Assembly (NCBI RefSeq): GCF_003286085.1 | Contig: NW_020825298.1 | Location: 12,214,001-12,278,000 of the forward strand | DNA from: Drosophila persimilis | Taxonomy: Eukaryota > Arthropoda > Insecta > Diptera > Drosophilidae | Direction: 5' to 3' | Length of the DNA stretch: 64,000 bases | Shown: piece by piece, positions 62,811-64,000 of the stretch | How positions within the stretch are numbered: the stretch's first letter is position 1 | Layout: each line of letters opens with the position of its first letter | Position numbers and translations under genes: made by a program | Notes under the pieces: generated by a model | Seen by the model: the letters and a program-made list of their open reading frames with translations, nothing else | Databases searched by the model: none | What the model was told of the DNA's origin: nothing

Positions 62811-63055
62811 GGCGAAGGCGATTCAATTTCCAAATTAACTCGTTTAGCAGCTGCTGCTATTTATTGCGTTGGCGATCGGGCGATTTTTAGAAAACGAAAA
62901 CAAACGCTAGCAGTGTGACCGCGGATTTATCGTTAAAATATACCTTCAAACCATCAGAAATATACCAAAATATACCGTCTCATGTTCAGAATATACCGTC
63001 AAAATATACCAATGAAAAACATTTTTTTATTAATAAAAAAACGTAACAAAACCCT
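62811..63055 (-). promoter_or_regulatory. promoter of the MEAK7-homologue gene (Motif 1 plus Motif 6 array)
   Basis: On the minus strand GGTCACACTG (62911-62920) matches Drosophila core-promoter Motif 1, about 100 bases before the start codon. Just upstream are five copies of GGTATATT(T) ending at 62935-62944, 62958-62966, 62967-62976, 62990-62997 and 63001-63010 (plus-strand AATATACC), close to core-promoter Motif 6. Motifs 1 and 6 are known to occur together in TATA-less housekeeping promoters. The motifs are seen; use as this gene's promoter is inferred. Confidence 0.55.
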
Positions 63056-63383
63056 TTTTTCTTTATTTGAGATCGTTATTTTATTTTTTGCTTAGTCTTC
63101 ATAATATTAAATAGTGTTTTCTTTTATATGAGATCTTAATAATGTAATACTATCGGTGGTGTGGAAACCCTACTTGTCATGCAGTGTGACCGTATAAAAT
63201 ATAAAATAAAAAGAATATCCCACCACAAAAAAGAGAGAAATCCCACCACACTTATCGGAACTAAAATTGCAGTGCTGCAATAAATTTGAATTTTATAGTT
63301 CAAGTTATGAAAAGTAAATTGCTATAGAAATGATCTCTTTTCTTAGAAAACCCAGTTTTATGGTCAACAACAAAATTTAAGTA
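63056..63383. other. AT-rich spacer with a second Motif 1 site
   Basis: Spacer between the MEAK7-homologue promoter and the lipase 3' end. A second GGTCACACTG (minus strand, 63182-63191) is followed on the plus strand by TATAAAAT. No gene seen. Confidence 0.5.
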
Positions 63384-63389
63384 TTTATT
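63384..63389 (-). terminator. poly(A) signal of the lipase-family gene
   Basis: TTTATT on the plus strand (AATAAA on minus), 67 bases beyond the lipase stop codon. Confidence 0.55.
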
Positions 63390-63455
63390 CTTGTGATGCG
63401 AAGAGTAGATTCCGATACATTTTATAAATGTAAAAGAATCCTTAAACAAACACAA

Positions 63456-64000
63456 TCAAACAGGTTTGATTGAGTGGCGCGGCTCGCACGAGTAGCCATG
63501 GGTATTTTCCAGAAGCTCCTTGGGATCCACATAAATTGTACCTTCCTTGCCCCTGGCAAAAGGTGTTTGTCCATTCGTTTGTAAGTAAAAGTTGCCTTGA
63601 ATCCTGCAAAGCGATAAAAATAACAAAAATCAATGTTTTTTGTACTCCCTAGCAGCTCCATTATCTTCCGAGATTCTTACGATGTGGGACAGTGATGACC
63701 CATCACCACGGGGGGACAAGTTTCCACTGTTTTGTTTTGCTTGAAATCCGACCAGCTCCTACACGGCACGGCATCGAATCTTATCGGAAAGCGATCCGAG
63801 ACGCTTTCGGCCCAGAACCACCAGCTACGCCGATGGCTAGACAGATCATTATCGCTGAGCATTTTGTAGTTCCGCTTGGGACAGCCGGGCTGTAGGCTAT
63901 TGCCGCCATTGGGCCAGAAATCCGCCGTACCCGTGCTCGTAGGGGCGCCATAAAGCCAAGCATCTGTGTGTATCACATCCACGAATTCGGCATCATTGGA
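63456..64000 (-). CDS. pancreatic-lipase-family protein, C-terminal part (partial)
   Basis: Two exons are visible: 64000-63681 (runs off the window) and 63603-63456, joined by a 77-base intron with agreeing phase (TC|G gives Ser). The visible 155 or so residues are the C-terminal part of the catalytic domain: FVDVIHTDAW, then a WPNGG...PGCP segment as in pancreatic and hepatic lipases, SSHRRSWWFWAESV in which the His should be the third member of the Ser-Asp-His triad, and an end (GNFYLQTN, PFARG) typical of insect members. The nucleophile Ser and Asp lie in the missing N-terminal part. It is probably a secreted neutral lipase or a yolk-protein-like relative; substrate unknown. It stands upstream of the MEAK7 homologue on the same strand. 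Confidence 0.85.

Noticed and set aside
1..64000. Search for tRNA, rRNA, CRISPR, retrotransposon or DNA-transposon genes
   Set aside because: No tRNA-like arms, reverse transcriptase, integrase or transposase motifs, long terminal repeats or regular spacer arrays were seen by eye.

Overview
The window is nuclear DNA from a fly of the genus Drosophila. The evidence is two Wnt genes, a ninaC gene almost identical in layout to the Drosophila melanogaster one, many 55-70 base introns, Drosophila-type core-promoter motifs and abundant CT/GA, CAG and A-rich tracts. Protein lengths are close to, but not the same as, those I recall for D. melanogaster, so another species of the genus is likely. I cannot name it from sequence alone. 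No transposon ORF, tRNA, rRNA or CRISPR array was found.

Layout, left to right: (1) 1-11.3 kb has no supported gene. By synteny it should be the wg-Wnt6 interval, with wg off the left edge. (2) 11.3-12.9 kb looks like the Wnt6 promoter and leader. (3) Wnt6 (plus strand, four coding exons, 12892-25375, 415 aa) has a 9.9 kb first intron. (4) 25.7-38.5 kb is gene-poor. (5) Wnt10 (plus strand, six coding exons, 40354-52652, about 499 aa) is preceded by a strongly A-rich probable leader and a candidate Inr/DPE promoter at 38509. (6) ninaC (plus strand, 53851-59752) is complete with both 3' ends: p132 (1137 aa) and p174 (1498 aa). (7) A TLDc-domain gene homologous to human MEAK7 lies on the minus strand (62810-60469, seven exons, 450 aa). 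(8) The 3' half of a pancreatic-lipase-family gene lies on the minus strand and is cut by the right edge.

Wnt6 and Wnt10 encode secreted, lipid-modified signalling proteins. Their adjacency and shared orientation reflect the ancient animal wg/Wnt1-Wnt6-Wnt10 cluster. ninaC is a photoreceptor kinase-myosin and is an unrelated neighbour. ninaC and the MEAK7 homologue converge tail to tail with nearly coincident poly(A) signals.

The observations most worth a second look are: the Wnt10 first exon, which carries a second long open frame, an in-frame upstream ORF and a late hydrophobic signal; a 66-base stop-free in-frame Wnt10 intron; a GTTGCA/TGCAAC hexamer cluster in Wnt10 intron 1; a 14-base palindromic sequence shared by the Wnt6 and Wnt10 5' regions; a perfect P3 photoreceptor site upstream of ninaC; and a five-copy motif array at the MEAK7-homologue promoter. 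All exon boundaries were worked out by eye from splice consensus, reading phase and family homology.
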